Shown piece by piece: positions 9,223 through 18,047 of a DNA stretch of 64,000 nucleotides; the stretch's first letter is position 1; each line of letters starts with the position of its first letter. Origin of the DNA: an uncultured Alphaproteobacteria bacterium (GTDB lineage: Bacteria; Pseudomonadota; Alphaproteobacteria; HIMB59; GCA-002718135). A program made the translations under genes and the position numbers. Under the pieces are notes generated by a model. It was not told where the DNA came from. It saw only the letters and a program-made list of their open reading frames with translations, and searched no databases. The stretch is from contig CACIED010000001.1 of NCBI GenBank assembly GCA_902585605.1, positions 310,001 to 374,000 on the forward strand. Direction: 5' to 3'.

Positions 9223-9975
9223 ATGGCTTTAGACTTTAATCAACGATCTTATACTAAATCAGTAGATCAGGCGGCAATTGATGAAGGCTTGAGAGCGTAT
9301 ATGCTTAAAGTCTACAATTACATGACAATTGGCTTGTTACTTACTGGATTTATTGCTTACTTCTTTGGAAAAGCATCAATAGTTACTAACGACATGGGTC
9401 AAATTGTGGGTGTAACGCAATTGGGTGCATTACTATTTGGATCTCCACTAAAATGGATTGTTATGCTAGCCCCATTAGGATTTGTATTTTATTTAAGCGC
9501 TAGGATTAACAAAATGTCAGTATCTGCAGCGCAGGTGACATTTTGGTTGTTTGCTAGTATCATGGGCTTATCTCTTGCTTCAGTATTTATTGAATTTACT
9601 CAAACTTCTATCGCAAGAGTATTTTTCATTACAGCAAGTACATTCGGTGCAATGAGCCTATATGGCTATACAACAAAAAGAGACTTAACAAAACTTGGTG
9701 GTTTCTTATTTATGGGATTAATTGGTATTATTATTGCTAGTGTTGTTAATATTTTTGTTGGTTCAACAGCTTTACAATTTGTAATATCAGTGATTGGTGT
9801 TCTAGTTTTTGTTGGACTAACGGCATACGATACACAAAATATCAAAAATATGTATTATGGTGGTGATAGTGAAGAAATAGGATCGAAAAAAGCATTGATG
9901 GGCGCATTAAAACTGTATTTAGACTTCATCAACCTATTCATATTACTACTACAATTGTTTGGTCAAAGAAGATAA
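9223..9975 (+). CDS. Bax inhibitor-1 / YccA family membrane protein
   Basis: The 250-aa protein has about seven membrane segments and ends in the conserved block AYDTQNIKNMYYGGD ... ALKLYLDFINLFILLLQLFG, diagnostic of BI-1 (UPF0005/YccA) proteins. Family members act as inner-membrane pH-sensitive calcium leak channels or modulators of FtsH proteolysis. A good ribosome-binding site, AAAGGAG, lies 6 bases before the ATG. A strong intrinsic terminator follows at 10008-10036, so it is probably monocistronic. Confidence 0.95.
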   Translation: MALDFNQRSYTKSVDQAAIDEGLRAYMLKVYNYMTIGLLLTGFIAYFFGKASIVTNDMGQIVGVTQLGALLFGSPLKWIVMLAPLGFVFYLSARINKMSVSAAQVTFWLFASIMGLSLASVFIEFTQTSIARVFFITASTFGAMSLYGYTTKRDLTKLGGFLFMGLIGIIIASVVNIFVGSTALQFVISVIGVLVFVGLTAYDTQNIKNMYYGGDSEEIGSKKALMGALKLYLDFINLFILLLQLFGQRR

Positions 9976-10007
9976 CTCTTTCTAAACAGCGAATAAGTTT
10001 TTATTAT

Positions 10008-10036
10008 ACCCAGTCTTTTAAAGACTGGGTTTTTTT
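10008..10036 (+). terminator. Rho-independent terminator after the BI-1 gene
   Basis: ACCCAGTCTTT (10008-10018) and AAAGACTGGGT (10020-10030) form a near-perfect hairpin followed by seven T. It ends the Bax-inhibitor-like transcript. The ATG of the next gene begins at 10037, directly after the T-run. Confidence 0.93.
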
Positions 10037-11842
10037 ATGTCTAGCTTAGAAAATAAACTTAAAAAAATTATTGATACATTCAACAAAGTAAACAAAGAAA
10101 ATGCTTTCAATGATATTAAAAGATTATCTGAAAAATATAGTAAAAACATAACTGTTCAAAATGTTTTGTTTCAAATAGCTAAAAAAGTTGGTGACATAGA
10201 TACAGCTATTAATGCTTTAAAAAAAATCTTGTTTATAGATAAAAATAACACTTCGTATCTTTCTCAATTATATAAATTACTTTTAGGAAAAGGTATGGTT
10301 GATCAAGCACTAGAAAAAATTAATTCTATACTAGAGATAGATAATAAAAATTATGACGCTTTACGTGACAAATCCTATATTTATTTTTTAAAGAAAGATT
10401 ATACTAAAGCAAAGAAATACATTGAGAATATTCCAAACTTAAAAGATGACGATTACTTTGGATATAATATTAAAGGCTTAATATATCTCAAAAATAATTT
10501 TTTTGAGAAAGCAAGAAATTTCTTTAATAAAGCCTTAAAGATAAATGATCAGTATATAGATAGTTATAATAATTTAGGTGCTTGTTTACTTGAATTAGAA
10601 AAACTTGATGAAGCAAAAAAAATCTTCAATAGAGCCCATCACATTGATAAAAAAAATGTATCAACCCTAATAAATTTGGCTAATGTTCTAAGCCTTCAAG
10701 ATAATATTATGGCGGCAATAAACCATTATAATGAAGCTTTGAGTTTAGAGCCAAATAATCAAGAGATAATTTCCAATTTAGCAATATGCTACTGTAGAGA
10801 TAGCAACGAAAAAGAAGCAAAAATATTTTACGATAGGGCAATAAAAATTAATCCCTATGATTACAAATTAATGTATGCGTATTGTGCATTGCAATTAAAA
10901 ATAAATAATTTTGATAAGTCCTGGGAATTGTTTGACTCACGATTATTAATTGAAAAAAATAAAGATAAGTTAAGGAATTTTGATTTAATTAAAAAAAATT
11001 TATTTAAAGACTTAACTATTAATCAAGCTGACAAGTTACTTGTTTTAAGAGAACAGGGAATAGGTGAAGAAGTTTTATTTAGTTCAATATACCCTGATAT
11101 TATAAATAAATTTGAAAATCTTAAAATAGAAGCTGATAAAAGATTAGTACCTATTTTTAATCGATCATTTAGAAAAAAAATATTTGTAGAAGATGGATAT
11201 TATTCAAAAAATTCAAGTGTATCTGATTTTGATAAAATTATATATGCAGGAAGTTTAATTAAATTTTTTAGAAAAAATAAAGATGATTTTAATTATGTTA
11301 ATTATCTTACTCCAAGAAAAGATATAGTTAACAACTACAAAGAAAAATTAAATACTCATAAAGATAAATTAAAAATAGGTATATCTTGGAAAAGTGTAGT
11401 GAATATTTATGGTAGTTTGAAATCATTAACTATTAAGGATTTTGAACCATTGTTTAATGAAGAAAGAGTAATTATTAATTTACAATATGGTGATATTGAT
11501 TCAGATAAAAAATATATATTTGAGCAAAACAAACACTTGGAAGTGTTTAGTAATTTAGATTTATTTAATGATATTGAGTCATGTATGGGATTACTGAAAA
11601 ATTTAGATTTATTTATTACTGTTAGTAATTCAACAGCACATTTTGCTGGTGCTTTAGGTATACCGACAATACTAATTTGTCCAAAAAAATCATCCACTTA
11701 TTACTACTGGAATACGCATACTGGTTCTTCAATTTGGTATAAAAACATAAAAGTTTTAGGAATTGAAAAATCAATTAATGAAACAGTGTGTCTAATAAAT
11801 AATATTTTAGAAAAAAATAATGAATTTAAATTTTCAAATTAA
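10037..11842 (+). CDS. TPR repeat protein with C-terminal glycosyltransferase-like domain (copy 1)
   Basis: The 601-aa protein has an N-terminal array of about eight tetratricopeptide repeats (about residues 10-300; for example GYNIKGLIYLKNNFFEKARNF). The C-terminal domain resembles GT9/TPR-linked glycosyltransferases: LVLREQGIGEEVLFSS, LKIGISWKS, INLQYGD, LFITVSNSTAHFAGALGIPTIL. It probably glycosylates a protein or surface polymer. The ATG abuts the preceding terminator T-run and no ribosome-binding site is visible. It overlaps the next gene by 23 bases; that gene is a clear paralogue. Confidence 0.82.
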   Translation: MSSLENKLKKIIDTFNKVNKENAFNDIKRLSEKYSKNITVQNVLFQIAKKVGDIDTAINALKKILFIDKNNTSYLSQLYKLLLGKGMVDQALEKINSILEIDNKNYDALRDKSYIYFLKKDYTKAKKYIENIPNLKDDDYFGYNIKGLIYLKNNFFEKARNFFNKALKINDQYIDSYNNLGACLLELEKLDEAKKIFNRAHHIDKKNVSTLINLANVLSLQDNIMAAINHYNEALSLEPNNQEIISNLAICYCRDSNEKEAKIFYDRAIKINPYDYKLMYAYCALQLKINNFDKSWELFDSRLLIEKNKDKLRNFDLIKKNLFKDLTINQADKLLVLREQGIGEEVLFSSIYPDIINKFENLKIEADKRLVPIFNRSFRKKIFVEDGYYSKNSSVSDFDKIIYAGSLIKFFRKNKDDFNYVNYLTPRKDIVNNYKEKLNTHKDKLKIGISWKSVVNIYGSLKSLTIKDFEPLFNEERVIINLQYGDIDSDKKYIFEQNKHLEVFSNLDLFNDIESCMGLLKNLDLFITVSNSTAHFAGALGIPTILICPKKSSTYYYWNTHTGSSIWYKNIKVLGIEKSINETVCLINNILEKNNEFKFSN

Positions 11843-13604
11843 TAATCTTCTTAGAGATTTTGAGTCTGGGAACAAACTCGATAGTTACAAAGAATTATTA
11901 AAAATCTTTAAAAAAAATAAAAATAATAATTTGTTGCGTTACAATTTAGCAGTGGTCCAGCAAAAACTTAATTTAAATGAGGAAGCAAAGATTAACTACA
12001 ATTATTTAATTAAGTTTGAAAAAAACATGAAAGCTATGATTAATCTTTATAATATTTTTTTCTCGGAAGAAAAATATTACGAAGCATTAAACATAATAGA
12101 TAATATATTGAAAATTCAACAAATTGAAAACGTTCACAAAGATAAGGCTTTTGCCTGTTTAAAATTAAATAATATTAAAATTTCTAAAGAAATATGTACA
12201 TATTATCTTGCAAAAAATAATAAAGATCTAGTTGCTCTAAATATTTTTGGTCAGTGTTTCTTTGTTGAAGGAAATAATAAAATGGCTATAAAAATCTTTA
12301 ATGATATCTTAGAATTTGATCCTAACAATTTATCTGCACTAAATTCATTAGGTAGAATTTATCATGAGAAACGTGACGCAAAAAATGCGGAAAAGTTTTT
12401 TTTATTAGCATTAGAAAAAAACGAATTTTCTTACCATATTATAAATAATATTGCTGGTTTTTATAGAGAGGAAGGAAAAAATGATAAAGCTATATATTAT
12501 TATAAAAAAGCCATTAATCTAAATCCAAACAATCCATATGTTTATAATAATTTATCAAAAACTTATTTTGATTTAGGCATTAATGAAAATGCGAAAAAAA
12601 ATAGCTTTAAAGCATTACAGATTAAACCAGATGATGGTGATATACAAAAAACATTGTCATTTATTTATTTAAAAAATCATGATTTTGAAAAGGGTTGGGA
12701 TTATTTTGAAGGAAGACTAAACCTTAATGAATTTATTAAAAAGAATAAAAATATTGAAAGATTAAATAAAAAACTTTTTAGAAAAAAAATTTTAAATAAC
12801 TCTAAAAATAAATTTTTAGTTGTAAGAGAACAGGGTGTTGGGGATGAAATTCTTTATGGTTCAATGTATGGCGATCTTTTAAAAACATTAGAAAATGTTA
12901 CTATAGAATGTGATCCAAGATTATTAAATTTATTTAAAAGATCTTTTCCAAAGTATAATAATAGTTTCGTTGAACTAGGAAGTATTTCAAATGATGATTA
13001 TGAATTAGAAAAAATTGATTATGTTTTGTATTCTGGAAGCTTAGGTAGATATTATCGTAAAAGATTAGAAAATTTTATTAATGAACCATACCTAATAATA
13101 GATCAAAAAAAATATACAGAGATTCAAAGTAAGTTATCTAAATATGATAATAAATATAATATTGGGATTTCATGGAAAAGTTTTAATAATAGATATGCAT
13201 CTGATAAGTCATTAGAGTTAGATGACTTCAAGGATGTATTTAAGATACCGAGTTGTAATGTTTTTAATTTACAATACGGTGATGTTTTAGAGGAGATTAA
13301 TAACTTTAATAATAAAAAAAATAAACTTTTGAGTATTAAAGATCTCGATCTTTATAATGATTTAGAAGGTGTAGCTGCGTTTTTAAAATCATTAGACATT
13401 TTTGTAACAATAAGCAATAGCACTGCACATCTTGCAGGTTCTCTAGGTGTCAATACTATATTAATAAAGCCAGATAACTATGCTCTTTTTCATTATTGGA
13501 ACCAAAAAAACAATAAAACACCATGGTATAATTGTGTTGAATTAATTGATAGAGAAAGTTTTTTAAAGGGTTCCATAAATTTGGAAAATTATTTAAATCT
13601 ATGA
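11820..13604 (+). CDS. TPR repeat protein with C-terminal glycosyltransferase-like domain (copy 2)
   Basis: The 594-aa protein has the same architecture as its upstream neighbour: TPR repeats over about residues 10-300 (AEKFFLLALEKNEFSYHIINNIAGFYREEG, AIYYYKKAINLNPNNPYVYNN), then a GT-like domain with FLVVREQGVGDEILYGSMYG, YNIGISWKSF, FNLQYGDV and IFVTISNSTAHLAGSLGVNTILI. The shared motif order shows tandem duplication with strong divergence. The 23-base overlap with copy 1 suggests translational coupling and perhaps a two-subunit enzyme. Donor and acceptor are unknown. Confidence 0.82.
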   Translation: MNLNFQINNLLRDFESGNKLDSYKELLKIFKKNKNNNLLRYNLAVVQQKLNLNEEAKINYNYLIKFEKNMKAMINLYNIFFSEEKYYEALNIIDNILKIQQIENVHKDKAFACLKLNNIKISKEICTYYLAKNNKDLVALNIFGQCFFVEGNNKMAIKIFNDILEFDPNNLSALNSLGRIYHEKRDAKNAEKFFLLALEKNEFSYHIINNIAGFYREEGKNDKAIYYYKKAINLNPNNPYVYNNLSKTYFDLGINENAKKNSFKALQIKPDDGDIQKTLSFIYLKNHDFEKGWDYFEGRLNLNEFIKKNKNIERLNKKLFRKKILNNSKNKFLVVREQGVGDEILYGSMYGDLLKTLENVTIECDPRLLNLFKRSFPKYNNSFVELGSISNDDYELEKIDYVLYSGSLGRYYRKRLENFINEPYLIIDQKKYTEIQSKLSKYDNKYNIGISWKSFNNRYASDKSLELDDFKDVFKIPSCNVFNLQYGDVLEEINNFNNKKNKLLSIKDLDLYNDLEGVAAFLKSLDIFVTISNSTAHLAGSLGVNTILIKPDNYALFHYWNQKNNKTPWYNCVELIDRESFLKGSINLENYLNL

Positions 13605-14294
13605 TTTAAATTTATTGGAGAGATATTCATCTCTTTCTTCAAGCCATTCTTTAGCAAATTCAACATCCTGCCATTCGGAAAACCATGGCCCTCCTCTAGT
13701 ATAATGAACTGCGTAAGGTTGGTCTTTATTGTGGCCTGACGTCCACCCTTCTAACCAATTCCATCTTTCATCTAAAGATCCAATTTCATCATCTTGACAC
13801 CATTTAAATTGATGAAGGTATGCTCCTGTTTCGTTATTAACTTTTTCAACAGTTAATTGTTTGGTACTAGGATGAGAGCAGTTATATAAAATGAAACTAG
13901 ACCAATTTTTTCTTGGATAAATTGTTTGTTTCTGTCCATCCATTTTATGTTTCTCTTTGGGTGTATAGTCATGCTTAACACAGTAAACGGCTTTATTTAC
14001 ATCAAGATTTTTAAATAAGTTGGAGACATCGCCTAAAAAAATAAAATCACAGTCACAGAAAACTGCCCAGCCTTCATAATTTGTGAGTTTTGGGACTAAA
14101 AATCTAGAATATGTAAATTGTGTAGATGCTAAGGGATCAATACTTCTTGTATATAAGTTTTTAGCAATAAGCTCATCGAGTTTTAAAGACATAACGTTTA
14201 CATCAGCATTGGTGCGTTTTATAAGTGAATACTTACAAACTCTGTAAGCAATATCCTCTTTAGAATCATATCCTATAAAAAAATTTAATTTCAT
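13599..14294 (-). CDS. GT8-like nucleotide-diphospho-sugar transferase
   Basis: The 231-aa protein begins LNFFIGYDSKEDIAYRVCKYSL and carries a DCDFIF motif (about residues 83-88), equivalent to the DxD metal/sugar-nucleotide site of GT-A fold transferases. Nearby are STQFTYSRFLVPKL and a C-terminal YAVHYTRGGPWF with a His suited to metal binding, as in GT8 enzymes. It likely adds a sugar to a surface glycan. It sits between the TPR-glycosyltransferase pair (convergent, 6-base overlap) and hemY, which lies one base upstream on the same strand. Confidence 0.75.
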   Translation of the reverse strand: MKLNFFIGYDSKEDIAYRVCKYSLIKRTNADVNVMSLKLDELIAKNLYTRSIDPLASTQFTYSRFLVPKLTNYEGWAVFCDCDFIFLGDVSNLFKNLDVNKAVYCVKHDYTPKEKHKMDGQKQTIYPRKNWSSFILYNCSHPSTKQLTVEKVNNETGAYLHQFKWCQDDEIGSLDERWNWLEGWTSGHNKDQPYAVHYTRGGPWFSEWQDVEFAKEWLEERDEYLSNKFKS

Positions 14295-14295
14295 A

Positions 14296-15597
14296 TTAAT
14301 TGCTATTTTGTCTTATCATCATTGGAGACGACCAAACAAGAGAATTATAATTACCAGAGTTAGATAAAGAACTCCATTCTTCTTGTGACTGATTTGTAAT
14401 TCTACATATCCAACAATTTTCTAATTTAGCATTTTCAGCTCTCATTATCCAAGCATCACTTTTTTGCTTATCATTATTTTCTCCAAGTTCTATATCTGAC
14501 ATAAAATAACAAATATCCCTGGAAGGACTAGAGCCAATCATTCCAATAATATTCTCTCTAGCGATATCCCATTTTAAATTTTTTATAGCAAAATAAATTA
14601 AAAGTTTTTTGGATTCTTCTTCGCCAACATTATTTTTAATTATTTCATTTATAAATTTTATATCGGTAAGATCATTATCATTAAGTATTTTTATTATGAT
14701 AGAGCGAAGTAAAGAACTTGGACCTAAACTCCAATATTTCTTGATTAATTTTTTAAGGTTTGTTTTATCATTTAAAGCAGCAGTAATTTCCAAATGAAGT
14801 TTTACATATGGAGGAAAATTTTTTTTCATATCTACTGCTTTCAAAATATTTTTTAAAGAGTCCTTAGTATCACTATCATATTTTATTTTAGCTATTTCAT
14901 AAAATCCTATTGATTTATTTTCATTTAAGTCATTTTTACTTATTATTTTATTTGAAAAGGCTTTATCTGATAATAAAATTATTTGATTCCAGTTTTTTGT
15001 TTTTGCTGCAATAAATATTAGTGTGTCATAAAGTTTTTCAATATTAGGATTAATTGAAAACAATTTTTCTCCATATAAGAAAGCATGATGATAATCTTGA
15101 TTTCTTAAATTTTGTTCCATTAAACCTCTGTATCCAAGTGTTTCAGTCTTTTTTGATTTAATCATATCTTCATAAATATTGTTTAATTCTGGAAATTTTT
15201 TTTCAATCTTTAAAACTTCAGACTTTAGTAATAGAGATAATGCTGGATCATCCTTAAGATAACTAACCATTTTTTTGTGTGATTTTAAAGCTGTTTTATT
15301 ATCTTTGTTTGCGACCGCTATCATTGCGTCGACGAAGTGTAAGTAACCTTTTTCAATTTTATTATATTTGTTTTTTAAGAAGTATTTTCCAAGTGAAAAT
15401 CTTGATCGGAAAAATAAATAAAATACCAAATACAATAGAAAAATAAAAGATATAATAATAACAGTAAATAAATTTGAAGAAAAAGAATATTTTAAATTTC
15501 CTATATCTAAAGATACAATAAATGGATTGGTAAAAATAAAAGTGAGCGCTATTATTAATATTAAAAACTGTAATACAAAAATTGATAATCTATACAT
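14296..15597 (-). CDS. hemY: HemY-like membrane TPR protein
   Basis: The 433-aa protein has two N-terminal membrane helices (about 5-27 and 40-65), then the HemY_N-type segment ending FVDAMIAVANKDNKTALKSHKKM and helical TPR-like repeats. The HemY family is named for its position in haem operons, but its biochemical role in porphyrin metabolism is not settled. It overlaps the Mic60-like gene by 8 bases. The pairing with that gene and with divergent tsaD is the usual alphaproteobacterial arrangement, except that hemD is missing here. Confidence 0.83.
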   Translation of the reverse strand: MYRLSIFVLQFLILIIALTFIFTNPFIVSLDIGNLKYSFSSNLFTVIIISFIFLLYLVFYLFFRSRFSLGKYFLKNKYNKIEKGYLHFVDAMIAVANKDNKTALKSHKKMVSYLKDDPALSLLLKSEVLKIEKKFPELNNIYEDMIKSKKTETLGYRGLMEQNLRNQDYHHAFLYGEKLFSINPNIEKLYDTLIFIAAKTKNWNQIILLSDKAFSNKIISKNDLNENKSIGFYEIAKIKYDSDTKDSLKNILKAVDMKKNFPPYVKLHLEITAALNDKTNLKKLIKKYWSLGPSSLLRSIIIKILNDNDLTDIKFINEIIKNNVGEEESKKLLIYFAIKNLKWDIARENIIGMIGSSPSRDICYFMSDIELGENNDKQKSDAWIMRAENAKLENCWICRITNQSQEEWSSLSNSGNYNSLVWSSPMMIRQNSN

Positions 15598-16474
15598 TAC
15601 TTAACTTTGAAATTTCTTTAATAAAATTATTATAGTTATTCATTTCATTTAAAGATACTTTAAAAAAAACTTTGTGATTTTCTATTTTACTTAGACTATC
15701 ATAAGCTTTAGTTATGTTTCTATTTTTAATAAAAAATTTAGTTTCCTCTAATAATAAAATTTTTTCATCTAAAATAATGTTTTCTGAAGATGGAGAGAGT
15801 TTTATGTAAGGTAAAAAAATTTTGTTAAATAAACTATTGTTATTGTTCACAATATTCTTTAGATATAAATTAACTTCATCATTAAATTGATCTTCTAAAA
15901 ATAAATGCCCTTTGTATTTATTTCTTTTTAAAATTGATAATTTTTCCAGAATAGGGTTTTTATTATTTTCTAAAATTGCTTCAAGGTATTTAAGCTCTCT
16001 ATCAAAATCCGTGTTGTTTTCGTATTTAATTTTTATTAATTCAACTACTTCATTGATAGATTGATTTACTAGTTCAGGATTATTATTAGTCTGATCTTCA
16101 ATATTTTTATTTTTTATAGAAGAAATCTCATAACTTAGAGTATTAAAATTCTTATTTAATAATTCTATACTTTTATTGATTGACGTTAAATCAACTTTTG
16201 ATTCTTTATTTGAATTTTCTTTAATAAGTTTTTCTATATTTGTTAAAGCTGTTTTTGTTTCTAATATTTCTTTAGATATATTTTTTATAAATTCAGAATT
16301 TTCATTAATATTATCTCTAAGTTCATTTTCTAGTTCAATCTGAAAATTTGATACTTCATCTTCATTCTGATAATTTGTATAGAGAAGATAAATTAAGAAA
16401 AAAACACATATTAAAAGAATAATGCTTAATGAAAATTTAGAAAAAACATAAAAACTATCAAAAACTTTTTTCAT
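15590..16474 (-). CDS. Mitofilin/Mic60-like inner-membrane coiled-coil protein
   Basis: The 294-aa protein has one N-terminal membrane helix (about residues 13-33), a long coiled-coil-prone region (about 40-150) and a helical C-terminal domain that resembles the mitofilin signature (FLEDQFNDEVNLYLKNI ... LEETKFFIKNRNITKAYDSLSKI). Alphaproteobacterial Mic60 homologues are encoded beside hemY and shape intracytoplasmic membranes. The call rests on architecture and position more than on clear residue identity. It overlaps hemY and is divergent from tsaD. Confidence 0.6.
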   Translation of the reverse strand: MKKVFDSFYVFSKFSLSIILLICVFFLIYLLYTNYQNEDEVSNFQIELENELRDNINENSEFIKNISKEILETKTALTNIEKLIKENSNKESKVDLTSINKSIELLNKNFNTLSYEISSIKNKNIEDQTNNNPELVNQSINEVVELIKIKYENNTDFDRELKYLEAILENNKNPILEKLSILKRNKYKGHLFLEDQFNDEVNLYLKNIVNNNNSLFNKIFLPYIKLSPSSENIILDEKILLLEETKFFIKNRNITKAYDSLSKIENHKVFFKVSLNEMNNYNNFIKEISKLSNV

Positions 16475-16536
16475 GGCCTTTTTTTAGCATTATTAGTTTG
16501 TTGTTTAACAGTGTAAAATACTATACCAAAAAAAAT

Positions 16537-17547
16537 ATGCTTGTATTTGCTGCAGAAACTTCGTGCGACGAAACATCAATATGTCTAATGGAAAACAGCT
16601 CTATTATAGAGCATATTACTTTTTCTCAGGAAATTCATAAAATACATGGTGGTGTCGTACCGGAATTAGCTTCAAGATCACATCTAGAAAAAATACAAAT
16701 AATAACAAATAATTTATTTAATAGTAAGAAAATAAACCCAAACGAAATAGATGTTTTTACTGCTACTTGTGGACCGGGACTTATAGGAAGTTTATTGGTA
16801 GGTTCAACTTTTACCAAATCTTTAGCAGTTTCTTTTAACAAACCTTTCATTCCTACTAATCATCTTGAAGGACACATATTATCTACAAGTTTTAATAACA
16901 ATATTAAATTTCCAAATCTCATCTTGCTTTTAACCGGAGGTCATACTCAGGTTTATTTGATGAAAAGTGAAAATAAAATTGAACTATTAGGAGAAAGTAT
17001 TGATGATGCAATTGGAGAAGCATTTGATAAAACAGCAAAATTGATTGGTCTTTCATATCCTGGCGGCAGTGAGATTGAACAACAAGCACTTAAAGGGGAT
17101 GAGGATAAATTTGTTTTACCAAAACCATTAGTTAAAGAAAAAAATTTTAATTTTTCATTTTCTGGTATTAAAACAAATATTAACCTTTTAACAAAAAAAA
17201 ATAAAATTAATAATAAATTTGTTGAAGATTTATCAGCATCATTTCAAAAAAATATTACTGAAATTCTTATTGAAAAGTTAGAAAGGGGGATAAAAAGATT
17301 AAGCTCCAAAAATAAAAATATAAGATCAATTTCTGTAGTAGGAGGAGTTTCAAATAATAAATATATTCGAAGTAAAATAGAAAATTTTTTTATAGAAAAA
17401 AATATTGAAATTTATTATCCCATAAAAGAAATGATGGGGGATAATGCAGCAATGATTGCTTGGGCGTGTACGAAATTTTATAAAAAAAACAGAGATGATT
17501 TATTTTTTAAACCAATGCCTAGATTAGGAGTAAGAAGTGTATTATAA
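16537..17547 (+). CDS. tsaD: TsaD, tRNA threonylcarbamoyladenosine transferase subunit
   Basis: The protein is 336 aa from ATG 16537 and starts MLVFAAETSCDETSICL, the standard TsaD N-terminus. An open frame continues upstream to a TTG at 16498, but those 13 residues match nothing typical. Iron-binding histidines appear in NHLEGHILS, with a metal Asp in the late MMGDNAAMIAW motif, and there is an ASKH-fold GGHTQVYL. With TsaB and TsaE it installs t6A at position 37 of ANN-decoding tRNAs. It is divergent from the Mic60-like gene; the EVE-domain gene follows 40 bases later. Confidence 0.96.
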   Translation: MLVFAAETSCDETSICLMENSSIIEHITFSQEIHKIHGGVVPELASRSHLEKIQIITNNLFNSKKINPNEIDVFTATCGPGLIGSLLVGSTFTKSLAVSFNKPFIPTNHLEGHILSTSFNNNIKFPNLILLLTGGHTQVYLMKSENKIELLGESIDDAIGEAFDKTAKLIGLSYPGGSEIEQQALKGDEDKFVLPKPLVKEKNFNFSFSGIKTNINLLTKKNKINNKFVEDLSASFQKNITEILIEKLERGIKRLSSKNKNIRSISVVGGVSNNKYIRSKIENFFIEKNIEIYYPIKEMMGDNAAMIAWACTKFYKKNRDDLFFKPMPRLGVRSVL

Positions 17548-17587
17548 GTTTAATCTTGTAAAAAATTTAAACTAAAGAAATATTAAA

Positions 17588-17992
17588 ATGAAATACTGGC
17601 TGTTGAAATCTGAACCTGATGCATGGTCTTGGGATAACCAAGTCAAAGAGGGTGCATCCATGTGGGAAGGGGTACGAAATTATCAAGCTAGAAACAATTT
17701 AAAAGAAATGAAAAAAAATGATTTATGTTTTTTTTATCACTCAGTTACTGAAAAAAGTATTGTTGGTATCGTTAAAGTAGTAAAAGAATATTATCCAGAT
17801 CCTACTGATAAAACAGATCGTTTTGTTGTGGTTGATGTTAAGGCAATAAAAAAACTAAAAAACCCAGTCTCTCTCGAACAAATAAAAGAAAATAATAAGT
17901 TAAAAGATATAGCGCTTATTAAACAAAACAGGCTCTCCGTAATGCCTTTAAAAAAAGCTGAATGGGATATAATAATTAAAATGTCAAATTAG
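17588..17992 (+). CDS. EVE domain protein
   Basis: The 134-aa single-domain protein begins MKYWLLKSEPDAWSWD and contains WEGVRNYQARNNL and FFYHS, all standard for bacterial EVE (thymocyte nuclear protein 1-like) proteins. The PUA-like fold is thought to bind modified nucleotides in DNA or RNA. Position after tsaD is common in alphaproteobacteria. The substrate here is unknown. Confidence 0.94.
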   Translation: MKYWLLKSEPDAWSWDNQVKEGASMWEGVRNYQARNNLKEMKKNDLCFFYHSVTEKSIVGIVKVVKEYYPDPTDKTDRFVVVDVKAIKKLKNPVSLEQIKENNKLKDIALIKQNRLSVMPLKKAEWDIIIKMSN

Positions 17993-18047
17993 CTTAAAAC
18001 AATAATTACTTGTTGATATTTAAATAAATTAGAATTAGTCTCTTAAT

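Noticed and set aside
16498-16536. Upstream TTG start of TsaD
   Set aside because: The family start (xVxxxETSCDET) fits ATG 16537; the extra 13 residues are not typical.
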